Positions 1 to 9,191 are shown, counted from the first letter of the stretch. The stretch is 64,000 nt of DNA from Gemmobacter nectariphilus DSM 15620 (GCF_000429765.1 NZ_AUCM01000003.1:227117-291116), one strand, 5' to 3'. Numbers and translations: made by a program. Notes: a model not told the origin generated them from the sequence alone.

Positions 1-3
1 CCG

Positions 4-62
4 CCAAAGGGGGCTGTCTGCCCCCTTTGGAAACCCCCTAGGGTATTTGTGGCAAGGTGATG
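4..62 (+). repeat. Dispersed intergenic hairpin element, copy 1
   Basis: An 11-bp perfect stem (4-14 with 20-30, loop TGTCT) is followed by a C-run, GGGTATTT and a GGCAAGGTGATGG tail. It belongs to the dispersed element family described in the findings. Its upstream neighbour lies outside the window. Confidence 0.75.
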
Positions 63-130
63 GAGCAATTTTTCCCTTGCGATGCCCCGCGCCTGCGTTA
101 CCCCTTGAGCCAGATATCGCGGAGGTGGGG

Positions 131-1084
131 ATGAGCGGTCTTCTGGCGTTGCTCGATGATGTGGCGGCGATTGCCAAGGTCGCGGCGGCCTCGGTCGACG
201 ATATCGCGGGCGCGGCGGCCAAGGCCGGGGCAAAGGCCGCGGGTGTGGTGATCGACGATGCCGCCGTGACGCCGAAATATGTGCATGGCTTCGAGGCCAA
301 GCGCGAATTGCCGATCATCGGGCGGATCGCCCTGGGATCGCTGCGCAACAAGCTGATCTTGCTGTTGCCGGCGGCGCTGCTGCTCAATGCCTTTGCCCCC
401 TGGATCATCACCCCGCTTCTGATGCTGGGCGGCGCCTATCTGTGCTTTGAGGGGGCGGAAAAGGTGCTGCATGCGCTGTTGCCCCATCCCCCCCATGCGG
501 TCGAAGTGGCGCATGACACCAAGGACCCGACGCATCTGGAAGAGGAAAAGGTCTCGGGCGCGATCAAGACCGATTTCATCCTGTCGGCCGAGATCATGAC
601 CATTGCCCTGGCCGCCATTCCCGATGGCCCGCTGTGGCAAGAGGCGGTGGCGCTGGCCATTGTCGGGGTCGCAATCACGCTGCTGGTCTATGGTGCGGTG
701 GCGCTGATCGTGAAGATGGACGACATCGGGCTGCATTTGGCCGCCGTGGGGCGGCTGGCGCCGACGCGCGCGCTGGGGCGCGGTCTGGTCAAGGGGATGC
801 CGGGGGTGATGTGGCTGCTGTCCACGGTCGGGACGGCGGCGATGCTGTGGGTTGGCGGGTCGATCATCGTGCATGGGCTCGAGGTGCTGGGGATGCCCTG
901 GCTGGGCCACACGATTCACGATCTGGCGCATATGGCCGAAGTGGCGCTGCCCTCGGTCGCGGCGGCGGCCGCCTGGCTGGCCAAGGCCGTGCTGGATGGC
1001 ATCTTCGGCCTGATCCTGGGCCTTGCGGTCATTCCGCCGGCAACCGGCGTCATCGCACCGATCTGGGCGGCACTCCGGCGTTGA
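131..1084 (+). CDS. DUF808 (YedI-type) integral membrane protein
   Basis: 317 residues. The N-terminus (SGLLALLDDVAAIAKVAAAS) and the conserved GFEAKRELPII segment are typical of the DUF808/YedI family, whose function is unknown. Several hydrophobic helices follow (around residues 75-110, 155-195, 220-255 and 270-315), so it is an inner-membrane protein. An acidic/lysine segment near residue 145 (HLEEEKVSGAIKTDF) is also family-typical. The frame is open upstream to base 47, but ATG 131 is chosen because GGAGGTGGGG sits directly before it and the family N-terminus begins there. It is followed 66 bp later by a dipeptidase gene on the same strand. No function can be assigned beyond membrane location. 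Confidence 0.88.
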   Translation: MSGLLALLDDVAAIAKVAAASVDDIAGAAAKAGAKAAGVVIDDAAVTPKYVHGFEAKRELPIIGRIALGSLRNKLILLLPAALLLNAFAPWIITPLLMLGGAYLCFEGAEKVLHALLPHPPHAVEVAHDTKDPTHLEEEKVSGAIKTDFILSAEIMTIALAAIPDGPLWQEAVALAIVGVAITLLVYGAVALIVKMDDIGLHLAAVGRLAPTRALGRGLVKGMPGVMWLLSTVGTAAMLWVGGSIIVHGLEVLGMPWLGHTIHDLAHMAEVALPSVAAAAAWLAKAVLDGIFGLILGLAVIPPATGVIAPIWAALRR

Positions 1085-1150
1085 TCGGGCCTTGCGGCTG
1101 CCGGGGCGCGGGGCCAGAGTGGCGCCGCACGGGAAATGGAGGCTGCTGCA

Positions 1151-2209
1151 ATGGTCTGGCAAGTATTCGACGGTCACAACGATCTGCTGCTGCGTTTGAT
1201 GCAGGCGCCAGACCGGCGCGAGGCGATCTGGCTGACCGGCGAGGGCAAGGGCCATCTTGACCTGCCGCGCATGAAGCAGGGCGGCTTTGCGGCTGGCTTC
1301 TTTGCCATCTATATCCCCTCGCCGGTCGCGCATGATGCGCCGGACTACATGACGATGATGGACAACCCGCCCTATGCGCTGCCCTTGCCCGATCTGATCG
1401 GCCACGAGGCCGCCCAGCCCGTGGCGCTGGCCATGGCGGCGCATCTGCTGTGGATGGAGCGGTCCTCGCAAGGCGCCTTCAAGGTGGTGCGCGACATGGC
1501 GGACCTGCGCGCCTGCCTGACCAGCGGCACCATCGCCGGGATCATGCACATGGAAGGCGCCGAGGCGATCGACGAGGGGCTGGATGCGCTGCACGCCTTT
1601 CATGCGCTGGGGCTGCGCAGCCTTGGCCCGGTCTGGTCGCGCCCGACGATCTTTGGCCATGGCGTGCCGTTCCAGTTCCCCGGCCAGCCCGATACCGGGC
1701 CCGGCCTGACCGATGCCGGCAAGCGGCTGGTGCGCGAATGCAACCGGCTGGGCATCATGGTTGACCTTAGCCACCTGAACGAAAAGGGCTTTGACGATGT
1801 GGCGGCGATTTCCGATGCGCCGCTGGTCGCCACCCATTCCAACGCCTGGGCCGTGACCCCGTCGACCCGTAACCTGACCGATCGCCAGCTGGAAATCATC
1901 CGCGACAGCCGCGGCATGGTGGGCCTGAACTTCGCCACCGTCTTCCTGCGCGAGGACGGGCGCCAGAACGCGGCCATGGGCTGGGACCCGATCCTGCGCC
2001 ACCTGGATCACCTGCTGGACAAGCTGGGCGAGGATCACGTCGGCCTTGGCTCGGACTTTGATGGCGCCACCGTGCCCGAAGGGATCGGCGATGTGACAGG
2101 CCTGCCCAACCTGACCGCCGCGATGGAGGCCCATGGCTATGGCCCGACGCTGATGAAGAAGCTGACCTGCGACAATTGGGTTGGCCTTCTGGACCGCACC
2201 TGGAAATAG
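1151..2209 (+). CDS. Membrane dipeptidase-type (peptidase M19) dipeptidase
   Basis: 352 residues, usual length for M19 renal-dipeptidase-like enzymes, which hydrolyse dipeptides with a binuclear zinc centre. The metal-ligand motifs appear in order: FDGHNDLLLR near the N-terminus, MEGAEAI, DLSHLNEKGFDDV, ATHSNAW and GSDFDG. No signal peptide or lipobox is visible, so a cytoplasmic location is inferred. ATG 1151 is preferred over ATG 1136 because GGAGG at 1138-1142 is correctly spaced for 1151 and overlaps the earlier codon. It may be co-transcribed with the DUF808 gene. A hairpin element lies between this gene and the convergent transketolase gene. Confidence 0.9.
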   Translation: MVWQVFDGHNDLLLRLMQAPDRREAIWLTGEGKGHLDLPRMKQGGFAAGFFAIYIPSPVAHDAPDYMTMMDNPPYALPLPDLIGHEAAQPVALAMAAHLLWMERSSQGAFKVVRDMADLRACLTSGTIAGIMHMEGAEAIDEGLDALHAFHALGLRSLGPVWSRPTIFGHGVPFQFPGQPDTGPGLTDAGKRLVRECNRLGIMVDLSHLNEKGFDDVAAISDAPLVATHSNAWAVTPSTRNLTDRQLEIIRDSRGMVGLNFATVFLREDGRQNAAMGWDPILRHLDHLLDKLGEDHVGLGSDFDGATVPEGIGDVTGLPNLTAAMEAHGYGPTLMKKLTCDNWVGLLDRTWK

Positions 2210-2253
2210 CCGCGCGGCGCTGAAGCGAAAAGGGCAGGCGCCGATCGCGCCCG

Positions 2254-2326
2254 CCCCTTCATCTGTCCAGAAATATCCCGGGGGGTGAATGCGGCGCAAG
2301 CCGCAGAGGGGGGCTGGCCCCCCTCT
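2254..2326 (-). repeat. Dispersed intergenic hairpin element, copy 2 (minus orientation)
   Basis: Read on the minus strand just after the transketolase stop: a 9-10 bp G-run/C-run hairpin (2305-2326), a GCGGC-GCAA-GCCGC hairpin (2291-2304), then CACCCCCCGGGATATTT and a GGACAGATGAAGGGG tail. It probably also terminates the convergent genes on both sides. Confidence 0.75.
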
Positions 2327-2335
2327 CTCTCCACC

Positions 2336-4357
2336 TCAGAGCAGCGCCTTGGCCCTTTCGGCCACCGCCTCGGCGGTGATGCCGAATTCGGCATAAAGCC
2401 GCTCGGCCGGGGCCGAGGCGCCAAAGCCCTCCATCCCGACAAAGGCCGATTTCGCCTCGCGCCCGCGCTCGCCCAGCAGCCAGCGGTCCCAGCCACCAGC
2501 GCGCAGGGCGGCCTCGACGGCGATGCGCACGGTGCCGGCCGGCAGCACGCGGCGGCGATAGGCCTCGGGCTGGGCCGCGAACAGTTCCATCGACGGCATC
2601 GACACCACGCGGGTCGGCACGCCCTCGGCCTCGAGCAGATCGCGCGCCTTGACGGCGATTTCCACCTCGGACCCGGTGGCCATCAGCACGACCTGCGCCT
2701 TGGCCGACGCCTCGAGCAGCACATAGCCGCCCTGTGCGGTCAGGTTCCTGGGCGTGAAGTCCTTGCGCAGGGTCGGCAGGTTCTGCCGGCTCAGCGCGAG
2801 GACCGACGGGCGGTTCGTCTGGGTCAGCGCGATTTCCCAGGCTTCGGCGGTTTCCACCGCATCGGCCGGGCGGAAGGTCAGCGTGTTGGGCGTCGCGCGG
2901 CAGATCGCCAGATGTTCCACCGGCTGGTGGGTCGGGCCATCCTCGCCCAGACCGATCGAGTCATGCGTCATCACATAGACCGTCGGCACCCCCATCAGCG
3001 CCGACAGGCGCATCGCGCCGCGGGCATAGTCGGTAAAGCACAGGAAAGTGCCGCCATAGGGCCGCACGCCGCCATGCAGCGCCATGCCGTTCATCGCCGC
3101 CGCCATGCCATGTTCGCGGATGCCATAGTGGATATAGCGGCCCTTGCGGTTCTCGGGGGTGAAGACGTCCAGATCGCCGGTCCTGGTCAGGTTCGACCCC
3201 GACAGGTCGGCCGAGCCGCCCATGGTTTCCGGCATCACCGGGTTGATCACCGCCAGTGCCATTTCGCTGGCCTTGCGCGTGGCCACCTTGGGCAGCTTTT
3301 CCGCCAGATCCTTCTTCAGCGCACGGATCGCCGGGACCAGCTTCTTCGGTGCCTCGCCCGCCATGATGCGGGTGAATTCGGCCTGGCGGGCCCTGGACAG
3401 GGTCGCGAACCGCTCTTCCCAGGCGGCGCGTTCTGCCGCGCCGCGCGCGCCGATGGCTTCCCAGGCGGCCTTGATCTCGGCCGGGATCACGAAGGGGCCA
3501 TGGGGCCAGCCATAGATCTCCTTGGTCGCGGCGATTTCCGCATCGCCCAGCGGCGAGCCATGCGCCGAGGCGCTGTCCTGCTTCTTGGGCGAGCCAAAGC
3601 CGATATGCGTCTTGCAATCGACCAGAACCGGGCGGTTCGACGTTTTGGCCTCGGTCAGGGCGCGGTCAATGTCGGCCGGGTCATGGCCATCGCAGGAAAT
3701 CACCTTCCAGCCCGAGGCGGCAAAGCGCTTCTTCTGGTCGGTGATGTCGGACAGCGAGATCCGCCCATCGATGGAAATGTCGTTGTTGTCCCACAGAACG
3801 ATCAGGTTCTTCAGGCGCTGCATCCCGGCAAGGCCGATGGCCTCCTGGCTGATGCCCTCCATCAGGCAGCCGTCGCCGGCGATCACCCAGGTGCGGTGGT
3901 TGACGGTCTTGGCGCCAAAGCGGGCACGCAGCGATTCCTCGGCCATGGCAAAGCCGACGGCGTTGGAAATGCCCTGACCCAGCGGGCCGGTGGTGGTCTC
4001 GACGCCCTTCACATGGCCATATTCCGGGTGGCCTGCGGTGATCGCGCCCCACTGGCGGAAGTTGCGGATCTGATCGAGCGTCATGTCGGCATAGCCGGTC
4101 AGATGCAGCAGCGCATAGATCAGCATCGAGCCATGGCCGGCCGACAGGATGAAGCGGTCGCGGTCCGCCCAGTCGGGGGCGCTGGCGTCGAATTTCAGGT
4201 GCCGCTCGAACAGCACGGTGGCCACATCGGCCATGCCCATCGGCATGCCGGGGTGGCCGGAATTGGCGGCCTGCACGGCATCCATCGCAAGGGCGCGGAT
4301 CGCGGTGGCCTTTTGCCAGTGGTCGGGGTGGGTGGCGCGCAGGGTGGCGATGTCCAC
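2336..4357 (-). CDS. tkt: Transketolase
   Basis: 673 residues, standard for bacterial transketolase, the thiamine-diphosphate enzyme moving two-carbon units between ketose and aldose phosphates in the pentose phosphate and Calvin pathways. Recognisable blocks: [10 protein letters not shown] near residue 25, [11 protein letters not shown]-like segment ([17 protein letters not shown]), [14 protein letters not shown], the diphosphate-binding [13 protein letters not shown] and the pyrimidine-domain segment [13 protein letters not shown]. The start is a GTG at 4357 with AGGAG (minus strand, 4364-4368) six bases upstream. The open frame runs 588 bp further upstream but that part is not family-like. 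It is divergent from the zapA operon. No cbb genes are nearby, so a housekeeping pentose-phosphate role is the simplest reading. Confidence 0.95.
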   Translation of the reverse strand: MDIATLRATHPDHWQKATAIRALAMDAVQAANSGHPGMPMGMADVATVLFERHLKFDASAPDWADRDRFILSAGHGSMLIYALLHLTGYADMTLDQIRNFRQWGAITAGHPEYGHVKGVETTTGPLGQGISNAVGFAMAEESLRARFGAKTVNHRTWVIAGDGCLMEGISQEAIGLAGMQRLKNLIVLWDNNDISIDGRISLSDITDQKKRFAASGWKVISCDGHDPADIDRALTEAKTSNRPVLVDCKTHIGFGSPKKQDSASAHGSPLGDAEIAATKEIYGWPHGPFVIPAEIKAAWEAIGARGAAERAAWEERFATLSRARQAEFTRIMAGEAPKKLVPAIRALKKDLAEKLPKVATRKASEMALAVINPVMPETMGGSADLSGSNLTRTGDLDVFTPENRKGRYIHYGIREHGMAAAMNGMALHGGVRPYGGTFLCFTDYARGAMRLSALMGVPTVYVMTHDSIGLGEDGPTHQPVEHLAICRATPNTLTFRPADAVETAEAWEIALTQTNRPSVLALSRQNLPTLRKDFTPRNLTAQGGYVLLEASAKAQVVLMATGSEVEIAVKARDLLEAEGVPTRVVSMPSMELFAAQPEAYRRRVLPAGTVRIAVEAALRAGGWDRWLLGERGREAKSAFVGMEGFGASAPAERLYAEFGITAEAVAERAKALL

Positions 4358-4556
4358 GGGGCTCTCCTGTCCGTTGGGGCCGGGGCGGCTTGGCCGTCTG
4401 ATACCAGCCTGACCTGCCTTTGCAAGCGTTCCGCAGCTTTCTGGCGCCTTGGGGTGGCGGATTCCGGTGCACGGGCGGCACCGGCCCTTGCGAGCGGCCG
4501 CCGGGGCGGGCACAATGGCCGCGTAGCCGAGCAGAAACGGAACCGGCAGGCAGGCC

Positions 4557-5093
4557 ATGCACAACCTTGACGAACACGAACGGCGCCTTGCTGCCGCAAT
4601 GGCGCGCATCTCCGCCGTCGCCGCCCAGTTGATGGAGCCGCCGGCGGCCGGGCAAACCGTTGCCGAACCCGATACCGCCTCCGAGGTCGAGATTGCCCGC
4701 CTCAACCGCGCGCTCGACGAGGCGAGTGCCCGCAACGAGGAGCTGTCAGCCCATCTTGGCACCGCCGTCGCCCAGATGGAGGCCAGCGCCGCGCTCGAGG
4801 CGCAGCTGGCCGCCCAGGCGGCGCGCATCGACGCCCAGGCGGTGGACCTGCAGCGGATGCGCATGGCCAATGTCCAGATGCGCGAGGCCCTGCGGTCCTT
4901 GCGCGAGGCGCTGGAAGGCGGCGTGCCCGATGCGGGCCATATCAACCGCGCGCTTCAGGCCGAGCTTGATGGCCTGCGGGCTGCCCGCAAGGCCGAGGTG
5001 GCCGATCTGGACCTGCTGCTCGACTCGCTGGCCCCGCTTCTGGATGAGGCCGAGGCCCCCGCAACGCTGGAGTCTGACGATGCCCGAGCTTGA
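4557..5093 (+). CDS. Coiled-coil protein of unknown function upstream of zapA
   Basis: 178 residues, rich in Ala, Glu, Leu and Arg with heptad-like spacing from about residue 40 to 165 (for example [20 protein letters not shown] and [15 protein letters not shown]), so largely coiled coil. No signal peptide, membrane helix or enzymatic motif is seen. Its last 14 bases overlap the start of zapA, which indicates translational coupling. By context it may be a division-associated scaffold partner of ZapA, but this is inference only. A GGCAGG-type ribosome-binding site precedes ATG 4557. No named family was recognised. Confidence 0.8.
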   Translation: MHNLDEHERRLAAAMARISAVAAQLMEPPAAGQTVAEPDTASEVEIARLNRALDEASARNEELSAHLGTAVAQMEASAALEAQLAAQAARIDAQAVDLQRMRMANVQMREALRSLREALEGGVPDAGHINRALQAELDGLRAARKAEVADLDLLLDSLAPLLDEAEAPATLESDDARA

Positions 5094-5505
5094 CATCACC
5101 ATTGGCGGGCGGGCCTTTCAGGTCGCCTGCCAGCCTGGCGAAGAGGATTTCCTGCGCGCCGCTGCTGCCTTGCTCGATGCCGAGGCCGCACCGCTGGCGG
5201 CCCATGCTGGCCGTATGCCCGAATCGCGCCTGCTGCTGATGGCGGGCCTGATGCTGGCCGACCGCTTTGCCGGCGTCGAGGATCAGCTGCGCCGCGCCGA
5301 GGCCCGGCTGCGCGATCTTGAATCGCGCCCCGCCCCGCAGCCCGAACGCGTCGAGGTTCCGGTCGAGGTGCGGGTGGAAATCCCGGTCGTGCCGCAAGCT
5401 GTTCTGGACCGCCTCGCCAGCATGGCCGCCGAGGCCGAGGCCCTGGCCGAAGCACTGGAAGACCGCGCCGGCGCGCTGGCTGACGCCGCCGTCAGCGGCG
5501 ACTGA
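5080..5505 (+). CDS. zapA: Cell division protein ZapA
   Basis: 141 residues. The N-terminal half ([20 protein letters not shown]...LLDAEAAPL...LLLMAGLMLADRF) matches the ZapA globular domain, which bundles FtsZ protofilaments at the Z-ring. The C-terminal half is a helical coiled-coil region with a Pro/Val/Glu-rich linker (about residues 85-105), a longer tail than the ~109-residue E. coli protein. ATG 5080 lies inside the preceding coiled-coil gene (14-nt overlap). In many proteobacteria the 6S RNA gene lies just after zapA, which bears on the region that follows. Confidence 0.88.
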   Translation: MPELDITIGGRAFQVACQPGEEDFLRAAAALLDAEAAPLAAHAGRMPESRLLLMAGLMLADRFAGVEDQLRRAEARLRDLESRPAPQPERVEVPVEVRVEIPVVPQAVLDRLASMAAEAEALAEALEDRAGALADAAVSGD

Positions 5506-5508
5506 CCC

Positions 5509-5641
5509 GCCAGCGGCCGTCAACGCCGATCCCTTGCAGAGGCGCGCGGGCAAAGACCCGCCGCCTGCGGGGTTCGGCCTGATCCAGAAATGCCCGGGGA
5601 TCGGCCTGCAGCTCGGCAAATGGCCGGATTGGTCAAAAGGG
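5509..5641 (+). ncRNA. ssrS: Possible 6S RNA (ssrS) downstream of zapA
   Basis: Immediately after zapA the sequence can form a long rod. GCCGATCCC pairs with GGGATCGGC (9 bp), CGGCC with GGCCG outside it, and inside lie a GCGGG-CAAAGA-CCCGC hairpin and GCA/TGC plus GGC/GCC pairs. A GCCTGCGG motif resembling one in proteobacterial 6S RNA is present. Position after zapA is where 6S RNA is often found. The fold was done by eye, the boundaries are approximate, and the 5' half could instead begin inside zapA. A covariance-model search would decide. Confidence 0.35.
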
Positions 5642-5665
5642 GGGCAAAAGGCCCCCAACGTCCTT
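5620..5665 (+). terminator. Hairpin at the end of the zapA/6S-candidate region
   Basis: GGGGG and CCCCC arms around GCAAAAGG, flanked by AAAGG and CCTTT that can extend the pairing. There is no U-tract, so termination is uncertain. Confidence 0.35.
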
Positions 5666-6461
5666 TGACCTTTCCTGACATGCTGGTGTTCGCATCGTCC
5701 GGAACAATGCCGGTTGCATCGGGTTTGCGTTGACCTGTTGCCGTGTCCATGGCGATCGGCGGCCCGCTTTTGTCAGGGGGCTGCGGACCTCCTGTAATTC
5801 ACGTCCCGCCTTGCAGCCGCCGGACAAGCAGCCCCGCGGCTGGCGGGCATGATCGATCTGCGGTCCGCACTGGGGCCGCTTGTCGGCCGAGGACCATGCC
5901 GATGGTCCGGTGCCGAATGGCGCCAGAGAACCGGGGCCTGTGCCTGACCACAGCCGGGCGGCAGGCCATGGGCCCCCTTCTGGGGGCACAGGATGCAGGG
6001 CCCGGACCGTTGCCCCGGCGGGATAAAGAGGGCCCTATACGCAATCGTATTGATCGCGCAGCAAGCTGGGGGCCACGGCGCCAAGCGCGGACCAAAGCGC
6101 TGCGCAAGACCTCAGACGACGGCCCCGGACTGCTCGGCAGGGCCATGCACCTGTGGACGCAGTGGTGTGTGCAAAGGGCGTTGAACGGGCAAGCCCGGAC
6201 ACCCAAGGCAGGTGCCTGGCTCCAAGATCTGCTTGGCGCATCTTCGGAAGGCCTGGGCGATTGGCGATCCCTGCCGCTACCTTGGCAAAGGCGCGCAAGC
6301 CATGCGAGACGCCGCGGAACCGGCGGGCAAGGCAACAGGTCCGCCACGACCAAGGCGCCCGTGCCTTGCTGCACTTTGGCGCCCGCAAGGTGCGCGAATG
6401 TTGCCATCGCCCCTTGCGCTTTCCGGGCGCCTCGTCTAGACGCATCACTACTCTGGACAAC
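5666..6461. other. Long non-coding stretch between zapA region and tRNA-Cys
   Basis: About 800 bp with open frames on both strands but no ribosome-binding site, family motif or consistent codon pattern that supports a gene. The reading frames seen here look like chance frames in GC-rich DNA. It presumably holds the tRNA-Cys promoter. I see nothing else that I can name. Confidence 0.5.
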
Positions 6462-6535
6462 GGCGGGTTGGCGGAGAGGTTACGCAGCGGATTGCAAATC
6501 CGTGAAGACCGGTTCGATTCCGGTACCCGCCTCCA
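6462..6535 (+). tRNA. tRNA-Cys (GCA)
   Basis: Acceptor GGCGGGT (6462-6468) pairs with ACCCGCC (6525-6531), followed by discriminator T and an encoded CCA (6533-6535). The anticodon arm is CGGAT-TGCAAAT-CCG with anticodon GCA, and the T-arm contains GGTTCGATTCC. It is 74 nt with CCA. An integrase-like remnant lies 128 bp downstream, so this tRNA may have served as an attachment site. Confidence 0.97.
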
Positions 6536-6537
6536 CT

Positions 6538-6559
6538 AACGCAACAAGACTATTGCGTT
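6538..6559 (+). terminator. Hairpin just after tRNA-Cys
   Basis: Perfect 7-bp stem AACGCAA / TTGCGTT with loop CAAGACTA, starting three bases after the tRNA CCA. It probably terminates or marks the 3' end of the tRNA transcript. There is no clear U-tract. Confidence 0.45.
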
Positions 6560-6662
6560 CGTTCCGAGTACCCCATCCAAAGCCATGTTTTGCGTTGATG
6601 GACCAGTCTTGTCGCGGCGGGATGTATCTTGATTCCAAAGACTTGGCCGTCAGACAGGATCG

Positions 6663-7082
6663 ATGAGGGAAACGCAGACCGACCCCCGCAATGCCAGGCT
6701 GACGACTGACCTGCGCCCGCACAGCGCGTGCTGGAAGGCGCGCATCCGGTTGCCGGATGGCAAGTGGCACCAGTTCTCGATCGGTTGGGACGAGCTGTCC
6801 AAGGCGAAGGACGAGGCGCTGAAACACTGTTCCACCGCCGATTTCAAGCAGAAGGACACGTTGCCGCCGTGCGCCCGCAAATTCCGGTGCGTGATGCCCC
6901 GAGCCTTGGCTGTCGATCGGTCGCCCCGGCAAGACCGGCGGTCGCGAACTGATCGCACGGTTGAACTTGCGGGGGGCGGGCCGCAACCGCCGCGCGGATC
7001 GGTCAGCACATCGGTGTCCGTGACATGGGCAAGGTTCGCGCCCCTGTGCCAGTGCGCTATGCAGTCTGTCGGGTTTCAGTAG
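6663..7082 (+). pseudogene. Degenerate phage-type integrase N-terminal remnant
   Basis: The translation from ATG 6663 begins with a stretch typical of the arm-binding N-terminus of tyrosine recombinases: KARIRLPDGKWHQFSIG (about residues 23-39), WDELSKAKDEALKH, FKQKDTLPP and RKFRCV. After about residue 80 the protein becomes low-similarity, Arg/Ser-rich sequence and ends at 7082, with no catalytic R...HxxR...Y domain, so it is a truncated or frameshifted relic. It lies just downstream of tRNA-Cys, a classic integration site. Identification rests on pattern memory of integrase N-termini, so it is moderately sure. No duplicated tRNA 3' end was found downstream. Confidence 0.55.
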
Positions 7083-7176
7083 ATGCTATCGGTATGATTG
7101 CAGGATGATCGGGAATGATCCCTGATGAAACCACCGCCCACGCCGCGCGTTGGCCTGAGCTGGGGATGGGCTGGGA

Positions 7177-7248
7177 GAGGGGGCTTCAGCCCCGCCGGGC
7201 CGGCAGGCCGGTCCTCACCCCCAAGGATATGTGGATCAAGGCGAAGCG
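7177..7248 (+). repeat. Dispersed intergenic hairpin element, copy 3
   Basis: GGGGGCTTCAGCCCC hairpin, then a GGGCCGGC/GGCCGGTCC dyad, then CACCCCCAAGGATATG and a GGATCAAGGCGAAG tail. It lies at the 3' side of the convergent bpt gene and after the integrase remnant. Confidence 0.75.
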
Positions 7249-7293
7249 GGGCGGCAGTGCGCGCCGTTCTGGCGGGCTAGACGGCGGCCCGGG

Positions 7294-8127
7294 TCAGCGC
7301 CCGCTCAGCCCGTCGGGCAACTGGATGCGGGCGACCTGTTCCGCGATCGGGTCGACAGACAGCGGGTGGAGCGTGGCCTCGTGGCTGTCAGGATCCCCGA
7401 TCGGTTGCCAGCGGCCGCCCTTGTAGATCTCCAGCGCCGAGAACTGCGCCTTGTAGCCCATCTTGCGGCTGCCGGGCACCCAATAGCCCAGATAGACATA
7501 GGGCAGACCTGCCTCGCGCGCGATGGCAATGTGGTCAAGGATCACCCAGGTGCCAAGGCTGAGATGCAGCCGGTCAGGGTCGTAGAACGAATAGACCATG
7601 CTCAGCCCGTCATCGAGAATGTCGGTCAGGCATACGGCGGTCAGCGGGCGGCCCTGTTCGCCCGGTTCGGGCGGGCGGGAATATTCGACCACGCGGGTGC
7701 GGATCGGGGTTTCCTCGATCATTGCCGCGAATTCGAAGACATCCATGTCGGCCATGCCGCCATCTGCATGGCGGCTGTCCAGATAGCGGCGGAACAGCGC
7801 ATACTGGTCTTCGGTCGCCCAGGGGCTGGTCGCGTTGCGGCGCAGCGACTCGTTGCGCTTGATCGTGCGGCGCTGGGTGCGGCTGGGTTCGAAATCGGCA
7901 ACGCGGATCCGCGCGGACAGGCAGGCCGAACATTCCGCGCAGGACGGGCGATAGAGCACGTTCTGGCTGCGGCGGAAGCCCTGTTTCGACAGCGTGTCAT
8001 TCAGCCGTTCGGCCGGATCGCCCTGCAGCGCGGTGAACAGCTTTCTTTCCATCCGCCCGTCAAGATACGGGCAGGGCTGCGGGGCCGTCACATAGAATTG
8101 TGGCGCGATGGGAAGTGTGTGGCGCAT
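7294..8127 (-). CDS. bpt: Aspartate/glutamate leucyltransferase (arginyltransferase family)
   Basis: 277 residues. Bpt/ATE-family enzymes transfer leucine from Leu-tRNA to proteins with N-terminal Asp or Glu, feeding them to the ClpS/ClpAP N-degron pathway. The N-terminal cysteine cluster ([13 protein letters not shown], then [18 protein letters not shown]) and C-terminal segments (VYSFYDPD...[42 protein letters not shown]) are diagnostic. ATG 8127 gives the family N-terminus [21 protein letters not shown]. The frame continues 36 bp upstream without similarity. It may be in one transcription unit with the RDD gene upstream, 81 bp away. Confidence 0.93.
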   Translation of the reverse strand: MRHTLPIAPQFYVTAPQPCPYLDGRMERKLFTALQGDPAERLNDTLSKQGFRRSQNVLYRPSCAECSACLSARIRVADFEPSRTQRRTIKRNESLRRNATSPWATEDQYALFRRYLDSRHADGGMADMDVFEFAAMIEETPIRTRVVEYSRPPEPGEQGRPLTAVCLTDILDDGLSMVYSFYDPDRLHLSLGTWVILDHIAIAREAGLPYVYLGYWVPGSRKMGYKAQFSALEIYKGGRWQPIGDPDSHEATLHPLSVDPIAEQVARIQLPDGLSGR

Positions 8128-8208
8128 TCCAGACCGAAGACTGTTCGCTCCAGAGGCTAGCAACCTTGATGCCCGCCGCCAAGGGGGAAGTGAGGCGGCG
8201 GGCGCTGG

Positions 8209-8667
8209 TTAGAGGGACTCGGCCGGGCGATTGATGGCCGCCGAGCCAAGGACCACATCGGTCAGGCTTTGACCGCGCGATCCGGTCATCATCAGGATGA
8301 CCGAGACGATCTGCGGCAACAGGAACGACATCGACAGCATGTAGCCCAGCGTATGCAGCCCGGCAGTCGCCAGATCGAACCGCCGCCCGGTGCTGTCGCG
8401 GAACTCGATCCCCATGATGCGGTGTCCCCAGGTGGCCGAGCGGTTGGTCAGCGTGATGGTGCGATAGCAAAAATCGACCACCGCCCAGATCAGCGGAATG
8501 ACGAACAGCCCCACGATGGTGACCAGCGAGATCGCCCCCGTGATCGCGAACACGAACGCAAGGTCAATCAGCCAGGCGAAGAACCGCTTGGCGACGATCC
8601 CCGAATAGAACCCCGGCTGGCGGTCAGGATCGGGCAGGCCGGGCGAGGGTTCGAAAGCATAGCTCAT
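8209..8667 (-). CDS. RDD-family membrane protein
   Basis: 152 residues. The RDD signature is visible as AKRFFAWLIDLAF (Arg and Asp in the first helix) and later helices near residues 50-65 and 108-125. The segment SATWGHRIMGIEFRDSTGRRFDLATA matches the conserved loop of the family. RDD proteins are small inner-membrane proteins. Some are linked to ion or osmotic stress, but most have no proven role. It lies between DUF2852 and bpt genes on the same strand with short gaps (77 and 81 bp). Confidence 0.88.
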   Translation of the reverse strand: MSYAFEPSPGLPDPDRQPGFYSGIVAKRFFAWLIDLAFVFAITGAISLVTIVGLFVIPLIWAVVDFCYRTITLTNRSATWGHRIMGIEFRDSTGRRFDLATAGLHTLGYMLSMSFLLPQIVSVILMMTGSRGQSLTDVVLGSAAINRPAESL

Positions 8668-8744
8668 TCAAGTGTCCATCTGGCAAGAGTAGGTCCGGGC
8701 AGGGTGCCCGGACCAGTGCGGCCCGGCAAGGGCCGCAGACGGGG

Positions 8745-9191
8745 TCAGTAGCTGCCCGAGCCTTCGGCCGTTTCCGGTGCGGTGCGGGCGGCCTTGGCGC
8801 GGTCTTCCATGAAGGCGTCGAATTCCTGCTTGTCCTTGGCCTCGCGCAGACGCTGGAGGAAGGCCTCGAAGGCTTCCTGTTCCTCTTCGAGGCGGCGCAG
8901 GGTTTCGGCCTTGTAGGCGTCAAAGGCGAAGTTGCCCGACGGGCGCATTGCATTGAACCCCTGACTGGCCATGTGGCCACGGTGGCTGCAACGGCGGGTT
9001 CCGAACATGGTGTCATTCCTCCAGCGGTTGGTGAACGTGATGTAGAGCACAAGCGCCAGCCCCACCGGCCAGAACAGCACGAAGCCCAGAACCATTGCAG
9101 CGATCCAGGCGCCGCGGCCCTTGTTGTCGAGCCAGTCCTCGGCGCGGCCTAGCCAGGAGCGTCGCGGCACGGGCATGGTGTAGGTGGTCAT
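8745..9191 (-). CDS. DUF2852 membrane-associated protein
   Basis: 148 residues. One or two hydrophobic helices (GAWIAAMVLGFVLFWPVGLALVLYITF, about residues 28-54) are followed by a cytoplasmic Arg/Gly segment and a helical Glu-rich tail (YKAETLRRLEEEQEAFEAFLQRLREAKDKQEFDAFM). This layout is that of alphaproteobacterial DUF2852 proteins of unknown function. ATG 9191 is preceded by AAGGGAGACC on the minus strand. The frame extends 78 bp upstream but crosses an operator-like dyad. The two dyads upstream suggest specific transcriptional control. Confidence 0.85.
   Translation of the reverse strand: MTTYTMPVPRRSWLGRAEDWLDNKGRGAWIAAMVLGFVLFWPVGLALVLYITFTNRWRNDTMFGTRRCSHRGHMASQGFNAMRPSGNFAFDAYKAETLRRLEEEQEAFEAFLQRLREAKDKQEFDAFMEDRAKAARTAPETAEGSGSY

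Noticed and set aside
98-2299. A 733-residue minus-strand frame opposite the DUF808 and dipeptidase genes
   Set aside because: Same shadow composition, no domains, opposite two good genes.
5743-6666. A 307-residue plus-strand frame running through tRNA-Cys
   Set aside because: It crosses the tRNA gene, has no ribosome site and no recognisable family.
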